The position numbers and the translations under genes were made by a program. 64,000 bases of DNA, taken from the NCBI RefSeq assembly GCF_000321415.2, contig NC_019902.2, forward strand, positions 1,054,001 to 1,118,000. Direction: 5' to 3'. A model generated the notes under the pieces. It was not told the origin of the DNA and ran no database searches. It worked only from the letters and a program-made list of their open reading frames with translations. The DNA comes from Thioalkalivibrio nitratireducens DSM 14787 (lineage in GTDB: Bacteria; Pseudomonadota; Gammaproteobacteria; Ectothiorhodospirales; Ectothiorhodospiraceae). Shown in pieces: positions 8,573 to 16,923 of the stretch (position 1 is its first letter; every line of letters begins with the position of its first letter).

Positions 8573-10207
8573 ATGTGGCAGAAAACATTGGCTTCCGGCG
8601 CGGTGGCGCTGACTGCGGCGCTGATCGTCACCACGGCGATGGCCGCCGACATGATTCGGGCCGTTCCCGTCGATGCCGACGGGCCGCTGAAGGATCCCGA
8701 TGCGGCGTTCTGGGAGGGCATCGAGTCGGTGCGGGTGCCTCTGCAGCCACAGATGGTGGTCCCGCCACGGCACCTGCAGCCGGCGGTGACCGAAATCTCC
8801 GCGCGAGCGGCACACAACGGTCAGTGGATCGGTGTGCTGATCGAATGGCCGAGCGCCGGTCCGAGGGACACCATCGTCTCGGATACTTTCGGTGACCAAG
8901 TGGCTGTCCAGTTCCCCGTGCAGGGCGAGGTGCAAAGCAGCCCTATGATGGGTCACGCGGGTGCCCAGGTGAACATTCTTCAATGGCGGGCCGCATTGCA
9001 GCGGGATCTCGCCAAGGGTGAACCGGACATACGCGATCTCTACCCTTACGCTTTGGTCGATGTCTACCCCGACGAGGTGCTGAGGCTCACCGACGCCCGC
9101 GCGTATACGGGTGCGCTCGGGCTGGACAACCCGGTCGCCAGGCCGTTCGAGAGCCCGGTTCTGGATCAGATGGCGGAAGGCTGGGGCACGCTGACGGTTC
9201 GGCCACTGCAGATGGCGGATGGCTGGGGTGTGTGGGAAGACGGAACCTGGCGCGTGGCCATTACCCGACCCATGCGGTATCTGAGCCCGGGGGATCCCGA
9301 TCGGTTGACGCCAGGAAATACCAGCCGAGTGGCCTTCGCCGTGTGGGATGGCAACAACAACGAGGTGGGCGCCCGCAAGAGCTGGTCGAACTGGACTCCG
9401 TTGCGGATCGAGGAATGGCCCATGAGCATCGAACCGAACGCCGTGATGGACGAAAAGGTCGGGGATATTCTGACCCGAGCCCACCGTTTCCAAACGCTCG
9501 CCGCCCTGTTTTCCTACCCGGATTCCGGCGGGTACGAGGCTTTGTGCCGATCCCTCGAGTCGCTGGGCAGAGCGGGCCGCGGTGTACGCGGAGCGGCCGA
9601 GCGCGATGCCATCGACGCGGTGGCGACAGCCTGGCGGCAGGCCGACGCTGCTCTGCTGCAGGCGGAGTACGGACGCCTGTTCCTTGGCCGGACTCCGTGT
9701 TCGCTGCATTCGGCGGCGTACAGCGGGGCGGGTAGCCTGGCGGGTCCGGCGGCCGAGATTGCCGACATCAGCGGCTTCTACCAGGCTTTCGGCGTCGATA
9801 TCCGGGATGACCAGCCGGAGCGTCCCGACCACCTCGCCGCCGAACTGGAATTCTACGGCACCTTGCTCATCAAGCTTGCCTACGCCCAGCTCAGCGACTG
9901 GGTGGAAGCGTCCGACGTCACCGCAGCGGCGGCGCGCAGCTTTCTTTCAGACCATCTTGGCCGCTGGTCCGGTGTGCTAAGCGAGCGGCTGCAGCGGAAC
10001 GACGCAGCCGCTCCGTTCCGCACGCTGGCCGCATGGCTGGACAGACTGCTCGATGACGAGTGTCAGCGTTTCGGTGTCAAAGCCGAACCCTTCGGCGAGC
10101 CGATCACCGATAGCGAGAGCGCCGACTCGATGATCTGTCCGCACGACGGGGCCGCTGTCCCCACGGGGCAGGCCCAGCCAGTGCATTTTCATCGCGCGCG
10201 GCATTGA
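8573..10207 (+). CDS. heme-b gamma subunit fused in frame to TorD-type chaperone
   Basis: One open frame of 544 residues. Residues 1-25 form a Sec-type signal peptide (ALIVTTAMA|AD). Residues about 26-282 are an ethylbenzene-dehydrogenase/SerC-like heme-b gamma subunit that ends in the usual way (FAVWDGNNNEVGARKSWSNW). From about 284 the frame continues into a TorD/DmsD chaperone (EYGRLFLGRTP, SAAYSGAG, FYQAFGV, PDHLAAELEFYGTLL). An internal ATG at 9422 has GAGG 8 bases upstream, so the chaperone may also be made alone. In the +1 frame this ATG overlaps a TGA (ATGA), the usual layout of coupled separate genes. The fusion may therefore be recent, or a one-base sequence error. The start at 8573 is preferred because AGGAGG (8560-8565) is 7 bases upstream. 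Confidence 0.8.
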   Translation: MWQKTLASGAVALTAALIVTTAMAADMIRAVPVDADGPLKDPDAAFWEGIESVRVPLQPQMVVPPRHLQPAVTEISARAAHNGQWIGVLIEWPSAGPRDTIVSDTFGDQVAVQFPVQGEVQSSPMMGHAGAQVNILQWRAALQRDLAKGEPDIRDLYPYALVDVYPDEVLRLTDARAYTGALGLDNPVARPFESPVLDQMAEGWGTLTVRPLQMADGWGVWEDGTWRVAITRPMRYLSPGDPDRLTPGNTSRVAFAVWDGNNNEVGARKSWSNWTPLRIEEWPMSIEPNAVMDEKVGDILTRAHRFQTLAALFSYPDSGGYEALCRSLESLGRAGRGVRGAAERDAIDAVATAWRQADAALLQAEYGRLFLGRTPCSLHSAAYSGAGSLAGPAAEIADISGFYQAFGVDIRDDQPERPDHLAAELEFYGTLLIKLAYAQLSDWVEASDVTAAAARSFLSDHLGRWSGVLSERLQRNDAAAPFRTLAAWLDRLLDDECQRFGVKAEPFGEPITDSESADSMICPHDGAAVPTGQAQPVHFHRARH

Positions 10208-10221
10208 CCTTGGGGCGGTGG

Positions 10222-10249
10222 CCCGGGTCGGTGTGGCACCGCACCCGGG
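10222..10249 (+). terminator. GC-rich hairpin after the molybdoenzyme operon
   Basis: CCCGGGTCGGTG, a short loop, then CACCG-C-ACCCGGG: a 12-pair stem with one bulge, 14 bases after the stop. There is no T tract, so it may be a weak terminator or an mRNA-stabilising hairpin. The following stretch to 10838 shows no gene that I trust. Confidence 0.45.
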
Positions 10250-10838
10250 ACCCCTGCCCCAGGCAGTTGGCCTTGCCGACGCCTGCAGGCGAGCACCGTG
10301 CTGCTCGCTAACCTGAACGCCCCCCGGTACCGGACGGCCATCACCGCAATCGCTAACTCGCTCGATCTCGGCCATGCCCACGCTCCCGCAAGTGGGTGAC
10401 CGACGGCACGGGTAGTTGGCGCCGACCAACCGCTCTCCACGTGGCCCTCTAGTGGGCGCTGCGGGAAACGACCTGGGCCCGCGCCCTGTGCTCGTCAGTG
10501 GCATCGGTCCCGACGTGAATGATCCGCCGGCTTGCTCTGATGCCGACCAGTCGGCTGAATGGTGCGCTACCCTTACAACCAAACCCGCCACCCTCGATCC
10601 TCCCACGGGAGCGAGGGGTGGCGGCGATGCCAGCGGGTGCCAGCCCGTAAGGCAAGCGGCCCGATTCCGGTGCCACGACGGCGCGATTTTCGGCGCAACA
10701 GCCGGCATCGCGCGGGTTACCGATGAGGTCGATGCCCGAGGCATGGGCCGTGGAGGGAATGCTGGCGCTGAAAAATCCGTCCGTATCCCTGGAGTGCCGC
10801 GCCAGATGGCTGTGTATAGCGTGCAGCGATGGACTGGC

Positions 10839-10852
10839 TTGATTCCGATCCA
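10839..10852 (+). promoter_or_regulatory. Fnr-type box before the crp/fnr gene
   Basis: TTGATTCCGATCCA matches the Fnr consensus TTGAT-N4-ATCAA at nine of ten defined positions and lies 52 bases before the regulator's start. This suggests autoregulation. The molybdoenzyme operon has a weaker copy at 3841. Confidence 0.5.
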
Positions 10853-10903
10853 GCCACAACGCGGTGTGGTCTTCAGCCGAAACAGGAATCACCGACGGGT
10901 TTT

Positions 10904-11653
10904 ATGACAATGGCGAGCCTTTCCAAAACCATAGTGTTCGAAGACAAGCCGCAGATCTTCGAGGGTCTCAGCGAGGAGAGCCTGGAAAGAATCATTGCGA
11001 ACTCGACCCTGCATGGCATCGATGCCGGTGTCATCCTGGTCCATCAAGGTGATGCACCGGCCAGCATCTACGTCACCGTCAGGGGTGCGCTGCGAACTTA
11101 CCGCAGCAACAGCAATGGCAACGAAGCGACCATTCGTATGCTGAAGCCTGGCGACAGCTGCATGGAGGCCGTCATGTTCATGGGCGGTCCGTCGCCTATC
11201 AATGTCGAGGCCGTCGAGAACTCTGTCGTGCTGATGATTCCGGAACGAGTCGTGAAGGCCCAGGTGCTCGATGACGCACAGTTCGCGACGAACCTGTTGA
11301 GAATCGTCGCGCGGCACTACAAGAACACCATGCATCAGGTCGATGGCATGAACATGAAAACCCCTTTGCAGCGTGTCGGATATTATTTCCTGCTGCGCCA
11401 TATCGAAGCAGGGCACGATACGTTGGATGTCGATCTTCCGTTCCAGAAAAAGCTGATTGCAAATTATCTCGGCATGACGCCGGAGACTTTTTCGCGTGTC
11501 CTGAAACAGATGCGGGAGTACGGAATCGACGTCGGAAGCAGCCGGATCCGGCTCCGTGACGCCTTCACGCTGTGCCATTTCTGCGATACCGACTCGGCAG
11601 CCTTGTGCCCACATGGGAGCGATGCGGTGTGCAGCAGATGCCCTCCGCATTGA
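10904..11653 (+). CDS. Crp/Fnr-family transcription regulator with C-terminal cysteine cluster
   Basis: About 249 residues. The N-terminal half is a cyclic-nucleotide-binding-type fold (IFEGLSEESLERI, VLVHQGDAPASIYVTVRGAL, MLKPGDSCMEAVMF). The C-terminal half is a Crp-type winged helix (LIANYLGMTPETFSRVLKQMREYGI). There is no N-terminal Fnr cysteine set. After the helix-turn-helix comes a tail with five cysteines, C-x2-C-x8-C-x7-C-x2-C, ending CSRCPPH; this could hold an Fe-S cluster or zinc. Its position beside the molybdoenzyme operon and the upstream Fnr-like box make it the likely local regulator. The start is MTMAS at 10904 or the ATG at 10910; the longer frame from 10829 has no family-like sequence. 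Confidence 0.82.
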   Translation: MTMASLSKTIVFEDKPQIFEGLSEESLERIIANSTLHGIDAGVILVHQGDAPASIYVTVRGALRTYRSNSNGNEATIRMLKPGDSCMEAVMFMGGPSPINVEAVENSVVLMIPERVVKAQVLDDAQFATNLLRIVARHYKNTMHQVDGMNMKTPLQRVGYYFLLRHIEAGHDTLDVDLPFQKKLIANYLGMTPETFSRVLKQMREYGIDVGSSRIRLRDAFTLCHFCDTDSAALCPHGSDAVCSRCPPH

Positions 11654-11694
11654 GTGACGGCCTTCGGCCTACAGTGCTTCTGCGATTTGGGGGG

Positions 11695-12315
11695 TCAATA
11701 CAACACCACTGTCGGATCCAGGCTGCGCCACAAGTACCACGTGGCAACCGTGCGCCACGGTGCATGCCGCTCGCCGTGGCGCCGCAGGGTCCGGGGCGTG
11801 GGGCGTTCATTGTCGAGGTAGTGCAGCGCGACCGCCTTCTGCAGCCCGATGTCGTCGACCGGCCAGACGTCCGGCCGCAGCAGGTTGAAGATCAGGAACA
11901 TCTCGGCGGTCCAGCGGCCGATCCCGCGCACATCGACGAGCTCGGCGATCACCGCCTCGTCGGTCATATCCTGCCAGCGCGCCGGCTGAATGCGGCCATC
12001 GACGAAGTGGCCGGCCAGATCCCGCAAATACTCGGCCTTGCGCCGCGACAGGCCGCAGGCCGCCAGCGACTCCAGCTCCAGCGCCACGATCTGCTCCGGC
12101 CGGACCGAGACCACAAATGCCGCGAAACGCTGCCAGACGCTGTCGGCGGCCTTCACCGAAATCTGCTGCCCGACAATCGCGCGCGCCAGCGTCTGGAACG
12201 GGTCGCCACGGGTCGTCAGCACCGCGTCGGGATAGCGCGCGATCAGCGCGGCCATCACCGGGTCAGTCCCGGCAAGATCGGCGCAGGCGCGCTTCCAGTA
12301 CTCGGGTATCGGCAT
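11695..12315 (-). CDS. alkA: DNA-3-methyladenine glycosylase II, AlkA/HhH-GPD family
   Basis: 206 residues that should excise alkylated purines from DNA. The helix-hairpin-helix is DVRGIGRWTAEMFLIF, followed by the catalytic Asp in WPVDDIGLQKAV. The N-terminal GDPFQTLARAIVGQQIS is the usual family signature. The length fits the short bacterial form that lacks the E. coli AlkA N-terminal domain. It is convergent with the crp/fnr gene, with 41 bases between stops. Confidence 0.88.
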   Translation of the reverse strand: MPIPEYWKRACADLAGTDPVMAALIARYPDAVLTTRGDPFQTLARAIVGQQISVKAADSVWQRFAAFVVSVRPEQIVALELESLAACGLSRRKAEYLRDLAGHFVDGRIQPARWQDMTDEAVIAELVDVRGIGRWTAEMFLIFNLLRPDVWPVDDIGLQKAVALHYLDNERPTPRTLRRHGERHAPWRTVATWYLWRSLDPTVVLY

Positions 12316-12841
12316 CGTGCTCCATCAGTCAAGGGTACGAATCGGGGTTGGGCGGCTCGGAGTCTTCAACCCGCGGCGGGCGCGGGCCGTAGGCCGGCAT
12401 GCATGGTAGAGGCGAGCTTCCTGCCAAAACACCATCTCCCAGCGGCACTTTCCACCCGGTCGATACTGGAACGCAAATGCCGGCATTGGCACAGTTCCAT
12501 GCCCGCCGCTCCAGGCCGCGTAGCGGCGCGGTACGACACGCTGCTCCCGCTGGATCGAGGACCGCAGGAAGCCCTTGATGGCAGCTCCCGGACTGCCGGG
12601 CTCGCTCATTCAACGTCCCCGCTCAAGGAAGAGACCATCGCATGCCCATGCCCGCTCGACGCAGCGCGACACGACGTGGTACCAGGGGGGGGGGGTGTAG
12701 CTCAGGCTGACCTGAGCGAAGCGGGGTTGCCGCATGTCCTTACCTCCGGCTCCGAAGCACTTCCGTGGGAGTATGACCTGGAGGCTTCCCGGGACGGCGG
12801 GTGGGGATCAAGAAAGGTGGGTGCCCAGATTCTTGGCCAGG
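12316..12841. other. gap without a recognisable gene; G10 run and short repeat
   Basis: No frame here resembles a protein that I know. A run of ten G sits near 12685. The stretch around 12612-12665 (GCTCAAGG, then GAGACCATCGCATGCCCA) recurs almost unchanged at about 15673-15728, near the integron integrase. Confidence 0.4.
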
Positions 12842-12974
12842 TCAGCGGAAATCCCAGGGGTTCAGCAGTACAAGTTCTGGAATCATCTGGAAATCCGCGA
12901 TGTTCCGGGTCGCCAGCACGCCGCGGTTGACGATCGTGATCGCCGCGATCATGCCATCCTGTACGCTTAGCGTG
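12842..12974 (-). pseudogene. vapC: vapC 3' fragment, separated from its 5' half
   Basis: Minus-strand codons read SVQDGMIAAITIVNRG, VLATRNIADF and LVLLNPWDFR-stop, the typical end of a FitB/VapC PIN ribonuclease including the late acidic residue of the catalytic pocket. The 5' part lies at 14658-14952. Joining the halves at the shared TTAGCGTG (12967-12974 and 14658-14665) restores a continuous PIN protein, so the 1.7 kb between them is an insertion. Confidence 0.75.
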
Positions 12975-13068
12975 AAAGAACCCGAGGTCGGGACGAGCGA
13001 GATTCTGGCGTGACGCATGCCGGTGCGCAAATACCTGCTTGCGGGACTCGAAGAGCCTGTGTGGCGGC

Positions 13069-14309
13069 TCAGGTGGCGGTGAGATAGCCGTGCTTTTCCA
13101 GCATCTTCAGCCAGCGCGGCGCGTTGCGCTGCACGACGAGAGCCTCGTAATCGACGGTGCGGTCCTGGTAGGGGGTCGCATGATTGAGCATGGCGTAGAC
13201 GATGCGCAGGAGCTTGTGCGCCAGGGCCACGATGGAGCGCTTGTGTCCCTTGCGGATGGACAAGGCCGAAAACTTGTCCTTGAGCGCACAGCGGGTGCGG
13301 GAGGCGGCTTGCGCGAACTCGCACAGCAGGCGACGGACCCAGGCGTTGCCCTTGCGCGTGCGTCCGCTCTTGCGTTTACCGGCGCTCTCGTGGTTGCCGG
13401 GGCAGATGCCGACCCAGGAAGCCAGGCGTTCCGCGTTGCCGAAGCTCGCCATGTCGGTGCCGATTTCGACGAGCAGCATGGCGGCGCCAATGCGGTCGAT
13501 GCCGGGCACGGTTTCCAGCAGGCACACCTGCGGTTCCCAGGGGGCCAGACCCGCAAGCAGTTCCTGTTCGAAGCGGGCGATCATGGCCTCGAGGTACTCG
13601 ATGTGCGCCAGAACCTCGTTGAGCACGAAGCGGTGCCTGGTGCTCAGTTCCTCCGGTTGCAGGGCTTCGAACAGTTCTTCGCGGGAAGCCCGCAGGCGGC
13701 CGGCGAGGTCGAGGATCGCGTGCATGGGGGCATCGGCGAGCAGGGCCTTGATCATGGCCCGTGCCGACGCGCCGTGTACGTCGGAGACCAGCACGTTCAG
13801 GCGAATCCCGGCATCGGTCAGCACCTTGTGCAGCCGGTTCTTCTCCGCGGCCAGCATCCCGACCAGCTTCTGGCGCTGCCGGGCGATCAGGCGCAGATGG
13901 CGGATCTCGGCCGGAGGAATGAACGAAGCCCGCAGCAGACCGGCACGGGCCAGCGTGGCCAGCCACTGGGCATCGGAGAGGTCGGTCTTGCGGCCAGGCA
14001 CGTTTCGGGCGTGACGGGCATTGACCACCCAGGCCATGACGCCCACACGCTCAAGGGCCGCATAGGGGCTCTTCCAGTAGATCCCAGTGCTCTCCATCAC
14101 CACGACCTCGGGTCAAACCCGCGAACCCACTCGGCCAACGCCCGCCGATCGCGCTTGAAACCCCCGAATTCCCGGTGCTCCACCGCCACACTGCCATCGG
14201 GCTGCTCGATCAGCGCACAGGCCGTGATCTTGCTCTGGTGCACATCCAGACCGACAACGCGCCGGTGAATCGGGGTAATGTCCATGCTGACCTCCTCGGG
14301 CAAACGCAC
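13069..14309 (-). pseudogene. IS110-family transposase, frameshifted
   Basis: Two overlapping frames make one IS110/IS1111 transposase. The N-part (ATG 14282) has VGLDVHQSKITACALI, the DEDD nuclease start. The main part has VVMESTGIYWK, DLSDAQWLATLARAG and the C-terminal transposase_20 region (LLETVPGIDRIGA, FASWVG-like segment, ICPGNHESAGKRKSG). The frame breaks near 14100, where the N-part stops at DPRSW instead of continuing into the MESTGIYW region. The element has no obvious inverted repeats, as is usual for IS110. It sits inside the TTAGCGTG-bounded array that splits vapC; IS1111 relatives are known to target attC-like hairpins. Confidence 0.85.
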
Positions 14310-14452
14310 TATCCTTCACGATGTGCTGTCGCCAAGGGCGCCGTCCTTCAACGGCCTGTCGGGACTCGACGGCTCTTTTTAGCGTGCGCTGTCCATGACC
14401 CTTCCAGGCCATGCCAGGCAATCCGGGTACGAGTGAAGGGCAGCGGGTCGAG

Positions 14453-14665
14453 TTAGCGTGCGCGGTCAGGCGCCATCAAGAATTATCGCGACCTCAGCCC
14501 GACGCGACAGCACGCCCATTATCTTTCATCATCGGGGGTGCCGCGCGCCCGGCGGCATGACAGTTAGCGTGAAAATACGCCGCCCTAGAATCGTATGTCT
14601 CTGATTTATAATCGTAGTTTCATCCTTCGGGGTGCCTCGCGGCCGAGGGCATGACAGTTAGCGTG
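14453..14665 (+). repeat. tandem array of short units bounded by TTAGCGTG
   Basis: TTAGCGTG occurs at 12967, 14453, 14564 and 14658. It delimits a unit with the IS110 element (12967-14452), a 111-nt non-coding unit (14453-14563) and a 94-nt non-coding unit (14564-14657). Both short units end in a GC-rich imperfect hairpin (TCAT..., GGGGTGCC, ...GGCATGACAG). A near-identical 94-nt unit lies at 25037-25130, starting exactly at the crossover point of an integron attC. Unit edges (TT...G) are those expected of integron cassettes. Confidence 0.6.
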
Positions 14666-14952
14666 CGGCCGTGGCGCCTGGCCTCACCCATGAGGGTCCC
14701 GTACGCGAGCGCCGCGGATTCTGTGAACGGAAAGATGCGGTCGGCGAACCGGGTCCGCCATGCATCGAGGCCGCGCGCCAAGCGTGCCGCACGCTGGTCC
14801 GGATGGAGCTTCTGGATTCCGAAGGCGATCTACGCGATGGTCACGGTCGGGAGGGCGACCTCCGCGTCGAAACGAATCAACCAATCCAGGACATGTCGAT
14901 CCGGCGCCTTGCGCAGCGTTTCGGACACCACGTTGGTATCCGCGAAGATCAC
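14658..14952 (-). pseudogene. vapC: vapC 5' half, with in-frame stop
   Basis: GTG at 14952 overlaps the vapB stop (GTGA). The frame reads VIFADTNVVSETLRKAPD, the PIN-domain start with its first catalytic Asp, up to LPTVTIA, then an amber codon (14830-14832) where Glu is usual. It continues IAFGIQKLHPDQRAARL to RHGRTLT at the TTAGCGTG junction. The toxin is thus inactivated twice, by a stop and by the 1.7 kb insertion, while the antitoxin gene is intact. Confidence 0.8.
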
Positions 14953-15197
14953 AGGTCGATGCCCGTATGCGGTTTGCGCTCCTCGCGGATCAGTGCCTCG
15001 AGATCGATGTCGGCCGCACAATCTCGCGCCAGCCTCTCGTAGAAGGCATGCGCCGGCTCGTTGCCGAGCTGCCGGGCCTGGTACATCTCCAGTGCCCGCT
15101 CCACCACTTCCGCCACGGAGCGGCGTTCGTAGCGGGCCAGCCGGTGGGCCAGTTCGCGCGCCTTGGCGCTGCGCACGGAAAGCTGTGGTTCGGCCAT
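14949..15197 (-). CDS. vapB: VapB-like antitoxin (intact, partner of split vapC)
   Basis: 82 residues: MAEPQLSVRSAKARELAHRLARYERRSVAEVVERALEMY and so on, a ribbon-helix-helix or PSK-type antitoxin that would repress its own operon and neutralise VapC. The stop overlaps the vapC start by four bases, the normal coupled arrangement. The partner toxin is a pseudogene. Confidence 0.8.
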   Translation of the reverse strand: MAEPQLSVRSAKARELAHRLARYERRSVAEVVERALEMYQARQLGNEPAHAFYERLARDCAADIDLEALIREERKPHTGIDL

Positions 15198-15783
15198 GCG
15201 ATCGGCTCCTGAAGCCCGGGATACCCGCGGGGCCAGCCAGCATAAGCCGGAGCGTGGCAGCCGGCAAGATGGCTGAAGATGGCAGTGCGGCCAGCCGTGG
15301 CTCCTTGTGCATGGAGAAAGATGGGTGTCATCGTCATCGCGGTCGACAAACGCGACCGCCTGGCGGCGTACAAGGCGGCGGTGAGTCGCCGCTCGAAGTG
15401 ACGAACGACGAGGGGTAGAACCTGCTGTCCTCTAGTCGCGGTACCTGACCGCAGGTCATGCCGCCCGCGTCTCGAACAGCACGCGCGCCGCGCGCATTCC
15501 GCGCAGGTACGCCCGGTTGCGGGCGACCCAGTGCTGCATCAGGTGCTCCCGGCGCCCGCCGCAGCCGAACGCCGGGCGCGGTCGCGAGCCATGTCAGGGC
15601 CACGCCGGGAGGTGGGCGGTGACCGCAGGAGGCCTGTGTTTGCCACCCTCGGCAAACCGGACTAAATTTCCAACAATGTCCCTCGCTCAAGGATGAGACC
15701 ATCGCATGCCCAGCCCCGCTCGTCAGCGTCGAAGCGACCCCGATAGGAACGGCGGCAGCGTGAACCGCGGTGCATCCTGGGTT
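15198..15783. other. gap with orphan C-terminal coding fragment and short repeat
   Basis: No complete gene. On the minus strand a short frame ends HWVARNRAYLRG, MRAARVLFETRAA-stop near 15460, which looks like the tail of a real protein that I cannot identify. The second copy of the 12612 repeat lies at about 15673-15728, just beyond the integrase C-terminus. Confidence 0.3.
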
Positions 15784-16759
15784 TCATCCGCCTGCATCCA
15801 ACGGACTCAAGACCCCGCGACCGCCACGATTGAGCACGTGCGTGTAGATCTGTGTAGTCGAAACGTCCTTGTGCCCCAACAGCTCCTGCACCGTGCGTAT
15901 GTCGTAGCCCGCCTCGAGCAGATGTGTCGCGAAGGAATGGCGCAACGTGTGGCTGCTGGCCGGCTTCAGAATTCCGCTCGCGCGCACGGCCGAGCGGATG
16001 GCACGTTGTACCGCAGACTCGTGCAAATGGTGCCTTCGCCTGACCCCCGTTCGCGGGTCGACTCCAGGCTGCGCTGCCGGAAACAGGAATTGCCAGGCCA
16101 GTTCGCGCCCCGCGTTCGGGTATTTTCGTTCCAGCGCATGTGGCAGCCACACGGGCGCGAGGCGTTCGGAGCGGTCGGCCGAATGCAGCAGCCGAACACG
16201 CCCTTGCTGCACCCGCAGCGGCTCGGTCAGCGATGCAGGCAGGAGAGTGCGCCGGTCCTTTGCTCCCTTACCCTCGCGCACCGTGATCTCGCGCCGTTCC
16301 AGGTCCACGTCCTTGACCCGCAGACGCAAAGCCTCCATCAGCCGCAACCCCGACCCGTACATCAAGGCTGGCCAAGAGCCAGTGGACACCATCAAGGCGC
16401 GCCAGCAGCGCACGCACTTCCTCGCGCGTGAGCACGACCGGCACCCGTGGCGGCTTTTTCGCGCGTGTTACGCCGTCGAGCCAGGGGAGGTCCGTTCCGA
16501 GTACCTCACGATACAGGAACAAGATCGCTGCGAGTGCCTGATTCTGCGTGGAAGGAGCCACGTTCTCATGTACCGCAAGGTGACTGAGGAACGCCTCCAC
16601 CTCCGGAGCGCCCATCTCGCGCGGATGCCGCTTCCCGTGAAACACGATGAACCGGCGAATCCAATGAACGTAAGCATGCTCGGTGCGCAGGCTGTAATGC
16701 TTGACACGGCAGCGCTCGCGAACCTGATCGAGCAGCCGCGGTAGACGGGGCGTTTCCAT
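15784..16759 (-). pseudogene. intI: integron integrase IntI, one-base frameshift
   Basis: Tyrosine recombinase, start METPRLPRLLDQVRERC at 16759. The N-terminal core-binding domain (HYSLRTEHAYVHWIRRFI) is in one frame. The catalytic domain is in another: [17 protein letters not shown] (first Arg), [17 protein letters not shown] (HxxR), [16 protein letters not shown] (Tyr nucleophile). The insert [20 protein letters not shown] is the extra helix diagnostic of IntI as opposed to XerC/D. The break is near 16366-16372, between WLLASL and MYGSG. Total length about 325 codons is normal. Divergent orientation from the cassettes at 16924 onward is the classic integron layout. Confidence 0.92.
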
Positions 16760-16837
16760 GGCCACGTTTCCTCCCTGAGTTACCGCCACGTATCCTGGGG
16801 CCAGGGCCCGAAAAACAGGACCCTACCCTGCGTGTGC

Positions 16838-16908
16838 CGGGATTATATGGCATTATCGGCGCATTGCGATCCGCCGCTTTTGCGGTCGCCTGAGCCGGCG
16901 CGTTAGCC
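16838..16908 (+). other. candidate attI / first recombination site
   Basis: Between divergent intI and the first cassette lies a palindromic stretch with CCGC-TTTT-GCGG at its centre, ending in GCGTTAGCCC, where GTTAGCC (16902-16908) fits an integron core site (G^TT). The first cassette gene starts 15 bases later. Whether it is attI proper or an attC of a lost cassette cannot be decided by eye. Confidence 0.5.
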
Positions 16909-16923
16909 CAATCAAGTGATGCC

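Noticed and set aside
10449-10892. 147-codon minus-strand frame between the chaperone and crp/fnr genes
   Set aside because: No motif or family resemblance, no convincing ribosome site, and it would cover the regulator's Fnr-type box.
13069-14309. Programmed frameshift in the IS110 transposase
   Set aside because: IS110 transposases are made from one frame and no slippery heptamer with a downstream structure is evident at 14100; a mutation or read error is simpler.
14453-14665. Possible CRISPR array because of regularly recurring TTAGCGTG
   Set aside because: Only four octamers at unequal distances, and the intervening units are related to each other and recur as a whole elsewhere.
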